From NCBI GenBank assembly GCA_005784505.1, contig VCAZ01000039.1:789501-853500 (forward strand): DNA of 64,000 nucleotides, given 5' to 3'. The notes below the pieces were generated by a model. The model was given only the letters and a program-made list of their open reading frames with translations. It was not told the origin of the DNA and did not search any database. The DNA comes from Bagarius yarrelli. Lineage: Eukaryota > Chordata > Actinopteri > Siluriformes > Sisoridae. The translations under genes were made by a program, and so were the position numbers. Each line of letters starts with the position of its first letter. Positions within the stretch are counted from its first letter, which is position 1. Below, piece by piece: positions 33,553 through 45,195 of the stretch.

Positions 33553-33725
33553 AGGTGGTAGCACAGTGGTTAAGGTGTTGGACTTCTAATTGAAAGACCA
33601 GGGTTCCATTTCCAACACCACCAAGCTGCCACTGTTGGGCCCTTGAGCAAGGCCCTTAACCCCCCTAATTGCTCAGTTGTAAGTCGCTGTGGATAAGGGC
33701 GTCTGCAAAATGTTGTAATGTAAAT
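33553..33725 (+). mobile_element. tRNA-derived SINE, family B (well preserved)
   Basis: It has a clear A box (tagcacagtggttaagg) and a degenerate B box (gggttccatttcc). The body is ccactgttgggcccttgagc, then ttgctcagttgtaagtcgct and ggataagggcgtctgc, ending aatgtaaa. It is the best copy in the window for defining the family. Confidence 0.85.
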
Positions 33726-34834
33726 TCAAGCTTTTTAGATCAATTGTCTTTAGAGATAAATGCTGTAATACTAATGTTGTCCACTAGAGACCACTGCTCT
33801 TTACTAGTGCAAGTTGCTCAAGAAAAAAAATCCAATTTGCTTCAATTCTTGCAAATTTAAGTAGTTTTTAGCTGCAGCAAAATCAAGCATATTGGTAGGA
33901 ACAACAACTTCTCCTTCTTCTACTTTCGGTTGTTCCCTTCAGGGATTTTCATGCCAACAAAATCATCTGCCTCCACCAAGCAATATCCTCTGCATCCTTT
34001 TTACCTCATGTCCTCATTTATCACATCTATGCCTGCAGCTCTATTTCCAACATCCCTCTACTGATATTTCCACTCTCGCTCCTCTGCACATGTCCAAACC
34101 ATCTTATCTCATCTCATCTCAAACCATCTCACTAAAACTCTGCTCTCCTGCAGGGGCAGGATTATGGGGGAAAGTGTAAGTGTTGTACATGTTTCTACAT
34201 CATTTATCTGAAAAGGAATCTCTCAAACTGTGTTTGCACTTTAAGCCTATAAACATTATTCAATTTTCCTGATATATTGTTTTGTACAGCTAAAATAACA
34301 AATTTTAATTGTTTGTCAGATCTAAACTAATAAATATCGATAATAAATTATTTTGTTGTCCGCACTGCAGAACATTTGTTTTCTGAATCCCGACCTCAGC
34401 AGATTCAACATAAATCTTTATCTCAATATTCCCCAATTTTAATGCATTACATCATCCATCTCCTTATAAAGAGCCCTTTGAGTTCTTTCTCCACGGATCA
34501 CTGAACCCAAACCAGACCAGCTGCTATAAAAGAAATAAAGTCTAGTGCTATCTTACAGTACCTAAAGCTAGAAAGCTGATCAGTTGTAACACAAAGACTT
34601 CTGTCTTTCCCATTATCAAATCATATGATGGTCAGCATACACAGAACCCGGGGGTGGCTATGAGTACACACTCCACCTCAGAAACATCATTATGACTAAA
34701 GTAAAGCAATGAAACCATCACAAGTGAACAAGAACATGTTCTTGAAGGACATGTTTTCAATAAAAGCTGTTCCTGGGCTGTCTGGTGAAATTATACAAAA
34801 TAAACTTGTTCGATAATTGTGCATTTCTGCCATT

Positions 34835-35390
34835 TGGTTATACAACTGTGCAGTTATGGATTAAGGGCCTTGGTCAAAGCCTGGGAATTGGTGCTGGGAA
34901 ATGAACCCATAATCTTCAGATGAGCAGTCCAACAGCATTTGGCAAACACGACTTACATTTTATCTCGTTTATACAACTGATCAGTTGGGGGTTAAGGGCC
35001 TTGCTCATGGGCCCAACAGTGGTCATTTGGTGGTGCTGGGAATCAAACCTATAATCTTTCGGTTAGCAGCCCATGAATTACCACCGAGCTACCATTCACA
35101 GCATTTTGGCAGGCGCCCTTATCCAGAGCGACTTACATTTATCTCTTTTTATACAACTAAACAATTGGGGTTAAGGGCCTTGCTCAGGGGCCCAGCAGTG
35201 GTAGCTTGAAAAAATATATATTTTATATTCAAATTCACTGTCATTGTGCAAGGTACGCGTACAGAGCCAATGAAATGCATTTTTTTGCATATCCCATCTT
35301 AGTAAGTTGGGGTCGGCGCTCAGGGTCAGCTATGGTGATGGTGCTGGGAATCGAACCCCGGTCTTTCTGGTATCAGTCCAACACCTTTAT
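34835..35390 (-). mobile_element. Cluster of four SINE fragments
   Basis: All read on the minus strand. There are three family B pieces (about 34835-34933, 34934-35092 and 35096-35210), each with the ccttgctca...gcccaacagtgg type of body, then a family A related piece (35222-35390) with gcatatcccatcttagtaag and a B box in reverse. The pieces abut with almost no spacer. Confidence 0.75.
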
Positions 35391-36029
35391 AAAATAATAA
35401 CGGTAGTTTTGAATAATTTGCTATTCTTATGTTGGTCAGTGGGGGTGGGGGGGATGCTAAACTATTAGCCGATGCTAGCACAGACCCACGGATGTCCTCT
35501 GCAAGGAGACAGTATTCTGTTCGGTATTGTTCGAATTTTTTTCGACCGAAGAGATGGAGCAAACTATTTAGTTTAAAGCAGGGAGGATTTTAGTGAGAGC
35601 ACTGGTTTGGTGATGGCAAATGGTTTGCATAACACACAGGCCCCTTAAGCATAATTTTTCTTGGGTTCTGAGGAAGGTCAGGTTTGGCTGTGCCCAATGA
35701 TATACTTTGTTATCAAGTCTTACTGCCAGTAAGTTTTATCGCCTACAACCGTCATCCACCTGCTGCCTCGATGCCTTTAACTGTTTTTCTTTAATTCAGG
35801 TAAGTCTAATAGTCTGAGGTTCAGTGCTTAGTGGCAGTTTTTTCCACAATAACTGAACAGCGATTAAGCGCCTCTGAAATAGCACAATTAGCATCAATTT
35901 TCAAACACCAAAATTATTAGCTGTTTTAGAATTAGTCAGCCGGTCTGGCACCAGCAAGCATGCACCATCAAAATCACTGACATCATCCTCCTCACCAATC
36001 ATTTCAATTTATTTATCAAACTTTACATT

Positions 36030-36420
36030 TTCTCCAGTCGACTATATCTTAAAAAAAAAAAAAAAAGACCTGGACGTCACATTGTTAGTTGCCTTTTTTA
36101 TCTAAAATTCCAGAGAAATTGTTTAATATGAACTTTTCCAACAATTCTATTTATTAAAAGTCTGGTTTTTAATCTGTTACAGCTGATCTTACATTCTGTC
36201 AAGATCACCTAGATCCACAAATTCTAATCTGCTGAAAGTGTCTAAGACAAAAACTAAAAATCAGAGCTGATTGTGCTTTTTCTGTTATGCAACGGTCTCC
36301 AGTCGCACATCAGAACTGCCCTGCCCTTGTCTGTTTTTAAGTCCACTCTTAAGATCTTTTTTATTTTTCTTGGCATTGAACATCCCTTGATCTATTGTCT
36401 TGTGACTTTGTTCTTAGGAA
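36030..36420 (+). mobile_element. Possible L2-like LINE 3' fragment
   Basis: At about 36275-36370 the translation contains RTALPLSVFKSTLK, resembling the SxFKSRLK motif at the C-terminus of fish non-LTR retrotransposon proteins. The preceding AT-rich part is unassigned. Confidence 0.4.
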
Positions 36421-38272
36421 CTTCACCCACTCTGCTCAACTCCGGGGTGTTTTTCATTGTATTGTATGTGTATTTTACTTTAACAAATACCCCCTACCTA
36501 AATATTGTTGGAGTCCAAGTGCAGTACACTCATTTACTGCACTGTTATTCACATCACTTAATGATGCCATGGTCTGAACATAATCAATTAATTCGTCCGG
36601 ATTAATGGAACAATAATAGTTTTCGATTATGTAGCTAACTGAAGCTCTTTTGAGAATTTTGATATCCCACAGGTCGGCAGGCGTGACCAGTCAATATGTG
36701 GCGCTGCCCCCCCCTCCCCCAAGCTACTTATTATGTTACTAATTAGTTAAATATACATCTTCAATAAATCACTAAATAAACTTCAGTTGTATTATTCCAC
36801 TGTTAGTCTCATTATTATTTTCAATATGAATTTATTTGATTTGTGTATGCGGGGCGCGGATAAACCAGTGGATATTTCGGTCTGTAAACTTTAGAAAAGC
36901 ATGTGATCTGAGGATTAGCTCTGATTGGCCTATTTTAAATTCTTCCCATGGTGCACCGCTCTGTTCTGTTCTCCAAACCCTGCTACTTTTGTTGTTAGCA
37001 TGACAATATTGGGGGGTTTTTATATTAGCTGAACGCCTTTATGGTTTTCCCTAGTGGACAGCGTTAGTATTACAGCCTTCATCTCTAAATCCGATTAGAA
37101 TAATTTGGATGAATCATTTGAATGATCGCTGTATACAAACAGTTTGTTTGTGGCCCCCAAACATATTTTAGCATAGGTTGGGGTGTAGATATTTTTTTTA
37201 AAAAAACTGTGGTTTATTTCAAACTTCTTCTAAAATGAAAATTGAGTCTTTAATAAATATTTACAGAGTTAAATACCCCAGCTAATATCGTGTGGTTAGA
37301 GTTGTGACATGTGTGAGGCACATGGGCGGCCATGCTAACTGAGGAATAAGGCGTAACAGTAACAGTTAACCTAGTTTCTAATCTTGGGACGTACCACTTT
37401 ACACACTTACTGTGATAGAAAACAGCAAAAAAAAAAGGAGTGTGTTATCTAACCCTGAGAACACTATGACATGGAAATACACACTGGGGCAAATTCAATG
37501 TTGCTAATCCACCTAGAAGCATGTTTTTAGGAAACTACAGATTACATAGGAAATCTATATGGACCATAGGGGAACCTGAGGAACTCCACATGAATAAAAA
37601 CATGGACTCTGAGGCTGTGACATAGCAACATATTGCAACCCTGAGAATATCGAAACCAGGGTAGTAGTGATACTGTACTGCATACTACACTGCACCAACC
37701 CCACTTTTCTCAATCTTATAATGATGCAATTATCTGGTGATTTCGAAAGGAAGCTTGTCATTCCATGCCTGATCTGTAGCTACACGTCCTGGTTTAATAG
37801 TGGTGTACAGTTTGGAGGTATCATTATGACGGTAATTAGTGATGTGTGCTGAAGTACCAGATTTGTGTTGCACTTTAGTTAGGAAACTATGAGCCTGTTA
37901 AACCCATCAGCGTCCAGTCCAGTGTGGGTCCAAATACTGATCTCATGTAAATATGGGATTTTTGTAGGTTCTCCCGTATCCTTTCACTTCCCAAAAAGTA
38001 CTTCTTACTTCAGAACAGAAAGACCAAAGGGGGCGGAGCTGAACCTGATTCAGCAACATTTTCCCATAAGCAGAGTGTTGAACTAAAAGTCCAGAGAGTG
38101 AAGAAGACTCTCTAGGGTTTGGTGTCAAAGTCAGGGTCAGGGTCAGGATCAGGATCAGGTTTATGGGTGGAGATGGGTCAGATCCGGTCAGTTTTGTGGG
38201 AGGGTTAGTGTTCACCCTTATTCAGGAGTAATATTTTCTTTTGGGAAAATGTCACAGATTATTTAGTCATTA

Positions 38273-38276
<4 letters not shown>

Positions 38277-38330
<54 letters not shown>

Positions 38331-38600
38331 TGTGCGAGAGAATGCGAGGGAGAGAAAAAGAGTAAGAGAAAACAAGAGAGAGAGAGAAGAGACAGAGAGA
38401 GGAAAAGGAAGAGAAAAATAGTGGGGGAGAGAAGAGAGAGAGAGAGAAAAGGGAGGGAAGGAGATAGGAAAAAGAGGGAGGGAAACAGACAGGGAGAAAG
38501 CGAGAAAGAGAGAGAGAAAAAAAGAGGTAGATAAGAGAGAGAGAGAGAGAGAGAGAAAGAAAGAAAGAAAGAAAGACACCCCCCAACACACACACACACA
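38277..38600. repeat. Purine-rich tract: (GA)n then GA-rich, then CA
   Basis: It starts with a 51-bp (AG)n run, followed by about 230 bp of almost pure purine, gaaagaaagaaag repeats, and a (CA)n run to 38605. Three overlapping minus-strand ORFs of 111-118 aa (Ser/Leu/Phe) are artefacts. It lies just 5' of a candidate first exon. Confidence 0.92.
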
Positions 38601-38624
38601 CACACTCTCGCTCACTCACTCTCT

Positions 38625-38907
38625 CTACAGGAAACAGGATGGAGTCGGGGGAAGGACTGAATGGATGGATTTGTAAATGTAAGAAGGAAAAAGAAGCAAC
38701 AGATTAAATGATCCAATTTTTTTTCACAAAACATGAACCGCTTCTCGCCTCCACCGCAACCCCCAGCGGGACATTTGCACTAAATGGACAACGTGAACCG
38801 GAAAGTTTGGACAGTGAACTGAACTCGGAGTGGGAAAAGCGTTAAACTCCTCCAGTCCTCTGATAGAAGAGTGTTTGCGCTGAAGATGCAGGGAATTCCA
38901 GCGAGCG
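38625..38907 (+). other. Candidate first exon of an unidentified gene
   Basis: After the purine tract, 38630-38907 is less repetitive and ends in a strong donor (gtaagg at 38908). An ATG at 38886 has A at -3, follows an in-frame stop at 38820-38822, and begins a frame (MQGIPAS, with the next codon split) that is open to the donor. Upstream ATGs at 38640, 38733 and 38794 start short ORFs ending before it, as upstream ORFs in a leader do. I do not recognise the peptide. No second exon was found to the right, so a gene with a long first intron, or a noncoding transcript, are both possible. Confidence 0.35.
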
Positions 38908-39593
38908 GTAAGGGAGTCGTTTGGTCTTTACGCACTATTTCTTCATGTTACACGACTAAACTTCCTTTTTTGATATCTGCAGCCTGGTTTAGTGTCTCTG
39001 TTTGTCCTTTTACTTTACGGGGCTGAACTTTAACTTTCACTTATTTAATGTTTAACGACACATTTAAAGTTATTTTTAAATAAAGATGAAGTTTGGCGTA
39101 GTTGTTGGAGTGAATGGTGTCTCCAGGCGGAAAGCGCGTATTCATTCGAGTGTGTGTGTGTGTGTGTCTGTAGCTCTTTAACAACGTTTGTCTGTTAGAA
39201 ACTTTTGTTTAGTGTGTGTAGATAATGTTTCGTCTGTACGTTGTTCATAATAGAAAAGTGGCTGTGACAAATTTCCGAAATTCTTTCCAAAAGCATCATA
39301 ACATAAACTATATAACTTAGTCATCGCACCTTCGACTCCCAAAATCAAGTTCAACTCAGAGCTGCTGCTTGAACTCAGCTGTTAAAGAAATAGATCCGTT
39401 TTGTATCTGTAATAATCCTTAAAATTAGTTTAAAAGTTAAAAAAAAAAAAAAAATAGATTTTTTAATCATCTATCTGTCCATCGCTTATTTTCCAGAAGG
39501 TTGTAGGAATCCTGGAGTCCACAGTACACCAGTGGACCCCAGGCCAAAAGTAGGGGACACCCTAGACAGGGTGCTTATGTATACCGGGCCACA

Positions 39594-39598
<5 letters not shown>

Positions 39599-39634
<36 letters not shown>
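39599..39634. repeat. (CA)n microsatellite
   Basis: 36-bp CA run immediately left of a SINE. Confidence 0.95.
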
Positions 39635-39636
<2 letters not shown>

Positions 39637-39656
39637 TCATACAGTATGGACAATTG

Positions 39657-39857
39657 TACATTCACAGCATTTGGCAGACGTCCTTATCTGAGCGACTTGC
39701 ATTTATCTTTTTTTTATACAACTGAGCAATTAAGGGTTAAGGGCCTTGTTCAGGGGCCCAACATGGTGGTAACATGGTGGTTTCTGGGAAATTACCCTCG
39801 ATCTTTTTTTTCAAATCAATTAGTCCAACACCTTAACCACCGTGCTACCACTTCCCC
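39657..39857 (-). mobile_element. SINE family B, minus strand
   Basis: It starts cattcacagcatttggcaga and cgtccttatct, includes ttaagggccttgttcaggg, and ends with the reversed head ccttaaccaccgtgctaccac. It lies directly after a (CA)n run. Confidence 0.8.
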
Positions 39858-39881
39858 ACAATTGTACTGTGACAAAACTGT

Positions 39882-40130
39882 TTGTCTATCTGCACAAGTC
39901 TTTATCTATCTGCACATGTCTTTGTCTATCTGCACATGTCTTTCTATCTGTCATGTCTTTGTCTCATCTACATGTCTTTGTCTATCTGCACAAGTCTTTA
40001 TCTATCTGCACAAGTCTTTATCTATCTGCACAAGTCTTTATCTATCTGCATGTCTTTATCTATCTGCATGTCTTTGTCTGTCTGCATGTCTTTGTCTATC
40101 TGCACATGTTTTTGTCTATCTGCATATTTT
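39882..40130. repeat. 20-bp minisatellite
   Basis: About 12 imperfect units of tttatctatctgcacaagtc with atg/aag variants and shortened units. The 104-201 aa ORFs through it (LSICTSLY repeats) are artefacts. Confidence 0.9.
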
Positions 40131-40689
40131 TTTATAATCTGGTCGGCGCTATCTAATTCAATGTGCTGTACAGTGTGTGTTGTTCTGTATTGTCTGTTTT
40201 TGTACTGTCTGGAGTAACGTGTGTGTGTGTGTGTGTGTTATTTGTACTTTGTATTGCTAAAACTTAGTTTATTCTTTAGCCTTTAGCTCTGTGTTGTTCC
40301 TCTGTTTGTTGTTTTGTGTAGTTCTGTGTTGTTTTGTGTAGCACCATGGAATGCTGGAGAAACGTTGTTTTATCTCACTGTGTACGGCATCTGCTATATA
40401 TGGTTGACATGACTGAAAAGCTGCTTGAACTTGAACTTTAAACAAAAGGGAGGAGGTGGGAAACTTAAACCGTTACCCAATGTGTCTAAACCTAAACACA
40501 AAATAGCAGGGATCCTAAACTATCGGCGTGTCCTACGCTTATGAGGAACGTTCTGTTGAAGTGGCGAGATGATGTAGCAGGTTCTCCGGGTTCTTCCTGA
40601 CTTTAAAGTAACTATAATAGATATTCTTTGCTTGTAGAGTCTTTAAAATCTTACTTAGGAACACATCATGCTATAGAAATTGCACCGCA

Positions 40690-40785
40690 TTTTTACTGCT
40701 GGGCCCCTAAGCAAGGCCCTTAACCCCCAGTGAGCAAGGCCCTTAACCCCCCCGTCTACCAAATGCCATACATGTAAAATGTAAA
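40690..40785 (+). mobile_element. SINE family B, body fragment with internal duplication
   Basis: It contains actgctgggcccctaagcaa followed by gcaaggcccttaaccccc twice, then ctaccaaatgcc. The tRNA-like head is missing. Confidence 0.65.
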
Positions 40786-41091
40786 TACAGTGTTACTAGT
40801 GTTGTCCTGTCAATAAACCGGTGGGAAAAAAAAATTCTTCCTGTCACAACAATAATTTGTACTTATTGTAAAAAAAGGCTTAAATTGTCTAAGCATCAAG
40901 TTTAGGTTTCTCTCTCTCTCACTTTCTTCCTTTCTTTCTCTCTCGTTCTCTTTCTCTCTCTCTCTCTCTCTCACTCTCTGTCTGTGTCTTTCTTTCCTAA
41001 AGTTCATGTCTTTCTAAACTTTCTATGCTGACACTTTTAGTCACCTGCCTTGTAATCTGCCTAGATCGTAGACTCACCCTGGGTAAAATGT

Positions 41092-41352
41092 AAATGTAAA
41101 TGCCTTTTATTTTGTCACATATACTTGTTTACAGCACAGTGAAATTCTTTTTTCGCATATCCCATCTTAGTAGGTTGGGGGTCAGAGCGCAGGGTCAGCT
41201 ATGATACAGCGCCCCTGGAGCAGGAAGGGTTAAGGGTCTCGCTCAAGGACCCAACAGTGGTTGACTTGCCGGTAGTGGGGGTTGAACCCAGGTGTTTCTG
41301 GTCTTCAGATCAGCAACTCAGCAACTTAACCATTTGAGCCACCACTGCCCTG
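41092..41352 (-). mobile_element. tRNA-derived SINE, family A (young copy)
   Basis: It starts tgtaaatgccttttattttg and ends ccactgccctg, matching 562-816 nearly base for base. The orientation is set by the tRNA-like head at the right end. Confidence 0.8.
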
Positions 41353-41942
41353 TAAAAGATTACATGGTGGGAAAACAACCCCAATACCACAGTGTGGGCA
41401 TGAACCACAATTCTTTGGGTGAAAGTTGTAATTGAAACAGGAAACCAAAATCAGACAGCCTGGTTCAATACACTGCCACTGTATGTTAGGCTGAACCACA
41501 GGGCATCAGGATCAGCACTTTTACACTTACTGCCTCCGATGGGCCATAACACAGCTGGATTCCGTTTGGTTTTAAACCATAATACAGCTTTAAGAAAATA
41601 GGGTTTGCGTTCACCAGACCATCACATCACTAAGGATGAACATCTCATTCCAGATCGGGTCGGAGTGTTCAATTCCCATGGAAAGCATAACTCCACATTA
41701 CCAGTGTGAGTGTACGAGTGCTGGACTTGACGCAGGGATATGAATGACAGCAGTGATACACAGAAGCAGAGTGAGCTGTACAGGTTTATACATCCTGGTG
41801 GGGACCTAAACCTGAATACACACAGACTCATGGGGACTCGTGTCATGGTGGGGACCAAAATTGAGGTCCCTGTGGGTACAAAAGATTCTAAATCATACAG
41901 GATGAGATTTTTTGAGAAAGTAAAAATGCAGAAAGTTTCCAA

Positions 41943-42003
41943 TTAGGGATTAGGGTTAGGGTTTAGGGTTAGGGTTTAGAATTAGGGGTTAGGATTAGGG
42001 GAT
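41943..42003 (+). repeat. Telomere-like TTAGGG-type repeat, decayed
   Basis: About eight TTAGGG-like units with variants (ttaggattaggg, tttagggttaggg). The flanks carry the ggtggggacc / tccccacaaggatagctaac motifs of a common fish repeat, which often includes such units. Confidence 0.75.
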
Positions 42004-42399
42004 AGAAAATACAGTTTGTACAGCATAAAAACTGTTACACCTATCGAGAGTCCCCACAAGGATAGCTAACCAGACGTGTGTGTGTGTGTCTGCTTATAAG
42101 TCTTTGTGTGTTTGCTATAAATGACCATCCATAGAAAAGACATTACACAGTTTGGGATATTGTGTAACACATCAGAAATGCAACTATTATTATATATCTT
42201 AAGAATAATGCCATTTTATACAAATACTGAATGTCAGGACATTTTGGACAGAGTATATTCCTTATCATACTAGACAGCTAACAAACAAAAAGTTTTGGAA
42301 ACCCCTTCCCCCTCCCTAAAAAATACAGTCTGTTTACCTAGAACATGCTCTGGGGTGTCTGTAAGTGTGCCGTTGTGTGTCTATGGTTGTGTTTTTTAG

Positions 42400-43165
42400 G
42401 GCATCCTCTTGAATGGGTGTGATGAACAAAATAATCTCCAGAGCAAAGAAATTCAAATCCAGGCCACATTTACAAATGACCCAATTCCGATTTTTTTTTT
42501 CTCCCAATGTGGCACAGACAGAATAAAGTCAACAACCATGTATTTTCAAATCGGATTTAGACCTCATATATATATATATATTATATGGAAATAAATGGGA
42601 TATAAATTGGATTTGTGCATCAGCGTCTGCCAGATCGGATTTTCACCTGTCCATAAGAGTCGAACGTCACTAAATAAACGACGGTGGTGCATGATGATCA
42701 ACTCGGCGATATATATAACTCAGCGCAACTGTGTATTTTGACATTCTTTTTTTTTTTTGTTTGTTTACTAGGAGTCTGTTTTGTGCGTAAACATTTTATT
42801 AAAATCTATTTGTAACTTAGCGATCAATGCTACATTCGTCTAGGCTGCAACAAAGACACTCCCCTTTTTTTAATCCGCCCAAAGAGATCATTGTTTTGTC
42901 GACTTTCATATAAGATGCAGATGCGATAATACTGAATAATCATTTCGTCTTGGTCCATTGAGTCCATTAATTATCGCTCCAATTTTCCTTTCTTTTCCGG
43001 TCAGTACGTCTACATTGGGTTGTTTTGCTGTGTATAGTGTTAATGCAGATATCCAATACGGGTCAAAGATGATGTAAGCGGATCATCAAAAAAAATCACA
43101 AAAGTCACAAAATTGAAATTGGGCATCAAGATCTGCAGTGTGAATGTCGTCTTGGTGCTTCCCGT
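42400..43165. mobile_element. Possible nonautonomous DNA transposon
   Basis: The stretch carries gacccaattccgattttttt, ttcaaatcggatttagacct and a right-hand agatctgcagtgtgaatgtc, motifs I associate with fish MITE-like repeats. I could not define terminal inverted repeats, so the limits and class are uncertain. Confidence 0.3.
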
Positions 43166-43939
43166 GTGTGTGTGTCTGAGAAAATGAGATCTGGTTTATA
43201 TTCAGTGCTAATAACAGAAGCTCTTGGCTGCGACTGCCCTATAAACATTTGCCCTCCTTTTTACTGTGTTAGAATTGACAGCGGTTGAGTAAAAATCAAT
43301 GTTTAGAGGAAAACTGGTGGGATGGAAACGTGAGTCTGGTCTATATTTTCGTAGATATTATAGCATGTGCCATACGGTGAACAAAGGAGAAATCGCTCAC
43401 TTTCTGAGTCTGTTGTCCTGTGTATCTCTGTTTTATACACACTAACCCATTCTCCCTCCCACACACACGTCCTACACTCTCAATACACTCTCTCCAGCAC
43501 TAAATCTCTCTCTTTTTATTTATTTTTTTGTCACCGTGGAATTGAACTTTTCATTTCTTGTCAAAAACTCCAGGCAGCTGGAGGAGACTGAACAGTTCAC
43601 TATAATGTTTCACTAGCAGTCTCTGTGTGTGAGAGAGAGAGAGAGAGAGAGTGTGAGAGTGTGTGTGTGTGTGTGTGTGCCCTTTTTTGGAAGAATCATG
43701 GTTTTCCCCTTGATGGGTAAACTGAAGGAACAAAAGTTTTTTTTCCAGTACTGCTGTAGGTTGTAATTTTATGAGAGACAGAGATCATGTAAATATTTGT
43801 GGGACTGTAGGACTGTGCTGTGCTTATGTTATTTATTACCCATCATGCTTTTCACCGAAAAAAACACTTTCCACTGTAATAACAGAATAAGACAGACCCA
43901 CAGCTACTAAAACCACTCCTTATGTAATTAACTAAAACA

Positions 43940-45195
43940 CTGAGAGTGTGAGTGAGTGAGGGCGTGATTTGGGTAAGAGAGTGATTTGGGTGTGTGTGTG
44001 ATTTGGGTGTGTGTGTGATTTGGGTGTGTGTAAATGGGTGAGTGCGTGAATGGGTGAGTGCGGGATTGAGTGCGTGAATGGGTGAGTGCGGGGTTGAGTG
44101 CGTGAATGGGTGAGGGTGTGAATGGGTGAGGGCGGGATTGAGTGCGTGAATGGGTGAGGGCGGGATTGAGTGCGTGAATGGGTGAGGGCGGGATTGAGGG
44201 CGTGAATGGGTGCGGGCGTGAAATGGGTGGGGCGGGATGAGGGCGGTGAGTGCGGTGATGGGTGAGGGCGTGAATGGGTGCGGGAATGCGGGATTGAGGG
44301 CGTGAATGGGGTGAGCGCGGGATTGATGGGTGAGGGCGTGAATGGGTGAGGGCGTGAATGGGTGAGGGCGTGAATGGGTGAGTGCGGGATTGAGGGCGTG
44401 AATGGGTGAGTGCGGGATTGAGTGCGTGAATGGGTGAGTGCGGGATGAGTGGGGCGGATGAATGTGAATGGGTGAGGGCGGGATTGAGTGCGTGAATGGG
44501 TGAGGGCGGGATTGAGTGCGTGAATGGGGTTTGAGTGCGTGAATGGGTGAGGGCGGGATTGTGATGCTTGTATGGGTGGGGCGGGATATGATTGGAATGG
44601 GTGTAAGGGGAGGGAGTGCGGGGATGAGTGCTGTGATGGGGGAGTGCGGGATTGAGTGCGTGAATGGGTGGGGGCGGGATTGAGTGCGGGATTGAGTGCG
44701 TGAATGGGTGAGTGCGTGGATGGGTGAGGGCGGGATTGAGGGCGTGAATGGGTGAGGGCGGGATTGAGTGCGTGAATGGGTGAGGGCGTGGAAGGGTAAA
44801 TGGGTGAGTGCGGGGATTGAGTGCGTGAATGGGTGACTGTGTGAATAAGTGTGTGAATGGGTGAGTGCGGGATTGAGTGCGTGAATGGGTGAGGGCATGA
44901 ATGGGTGAGTGCGGGATTGAGTGCGTGAATGGGTGAGTGCGGGATTGAGTGCGTGAATGGGTGAGTGCGGGATTGAGTGCGTGAATGGGTGCGTGCGGGA
45001 TTGGGTGCGTGAATGGGTGAGGGCGGGATTGAGTGCGTGAATGGGTGAGGGCGTAAATGGGTGAGTGCGGGATTGAGTGCGTGAATGGGTGACTGTGTGA
45101 ATGTGTGTGTGAATGGGTGAGTGCGTGATTGAGTGCGTGTGGGATTGGATGGGGGCGCGATGGGGTGAATGTATGAATGGGCGACGATGTAAATG
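43940..45195. repeat. Large G-rich minisatellite, about 1.25 kb
   Basis: The main unit is 28 bp, made of two related 14-bp halves (gagtgcgtgaatgg, then gtgagtgcgggatt). Units vary: gtgcg/gggcg exchanges, deletions around 44230-44260 and 44570-44640, and tttgggtgtgtgtg-type units at the left end. The plus strand is strongly G-rich with few C. Two overlapping minus-strand ORFs of 348 and 430 aa cross it with a 28-residue period (HALNPALTHSRTQSRPHPFT-like). They exist because 28 is not a multiple of 3 and the unit lacks stops in all three minus frames; I do not regard them as genes. Confidence 0.93.

Larger units (their letters stand above)
33730..38270. other. Intergenic stretch between bicd2 and the candidate downstream exon
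   Basis: It holds the SINE cluster (34835-35390), a possible LINE fragment (36030-36420), an A run at 36051-36066 and a short tcagggtcagg repeat near 38128-38160. No coding exon was recognised. Confidence 0.6.

Noticed and set aside
33553..33625. A functional tRNA gene (A box and B box visible)
   Set aside because: The B box is degenerate, no cloverleaf closes properly, and the sequence continues into a SINE body found in several other copies.
39532..40217. ORFs of 104-201 aa with LSICTSLY-type repeats
   Set aside because: Produced by a (CA)n run, a reversed SINE and a 20-bp minisatellite.
41943..42003. Interstitial telomere marking a chromosome fusion
   Set aside because: The array is short, decayed and flanked by a dispersed repeat known to carry such units; no head-to-head TTAGGG/CCCTAA junction is present.
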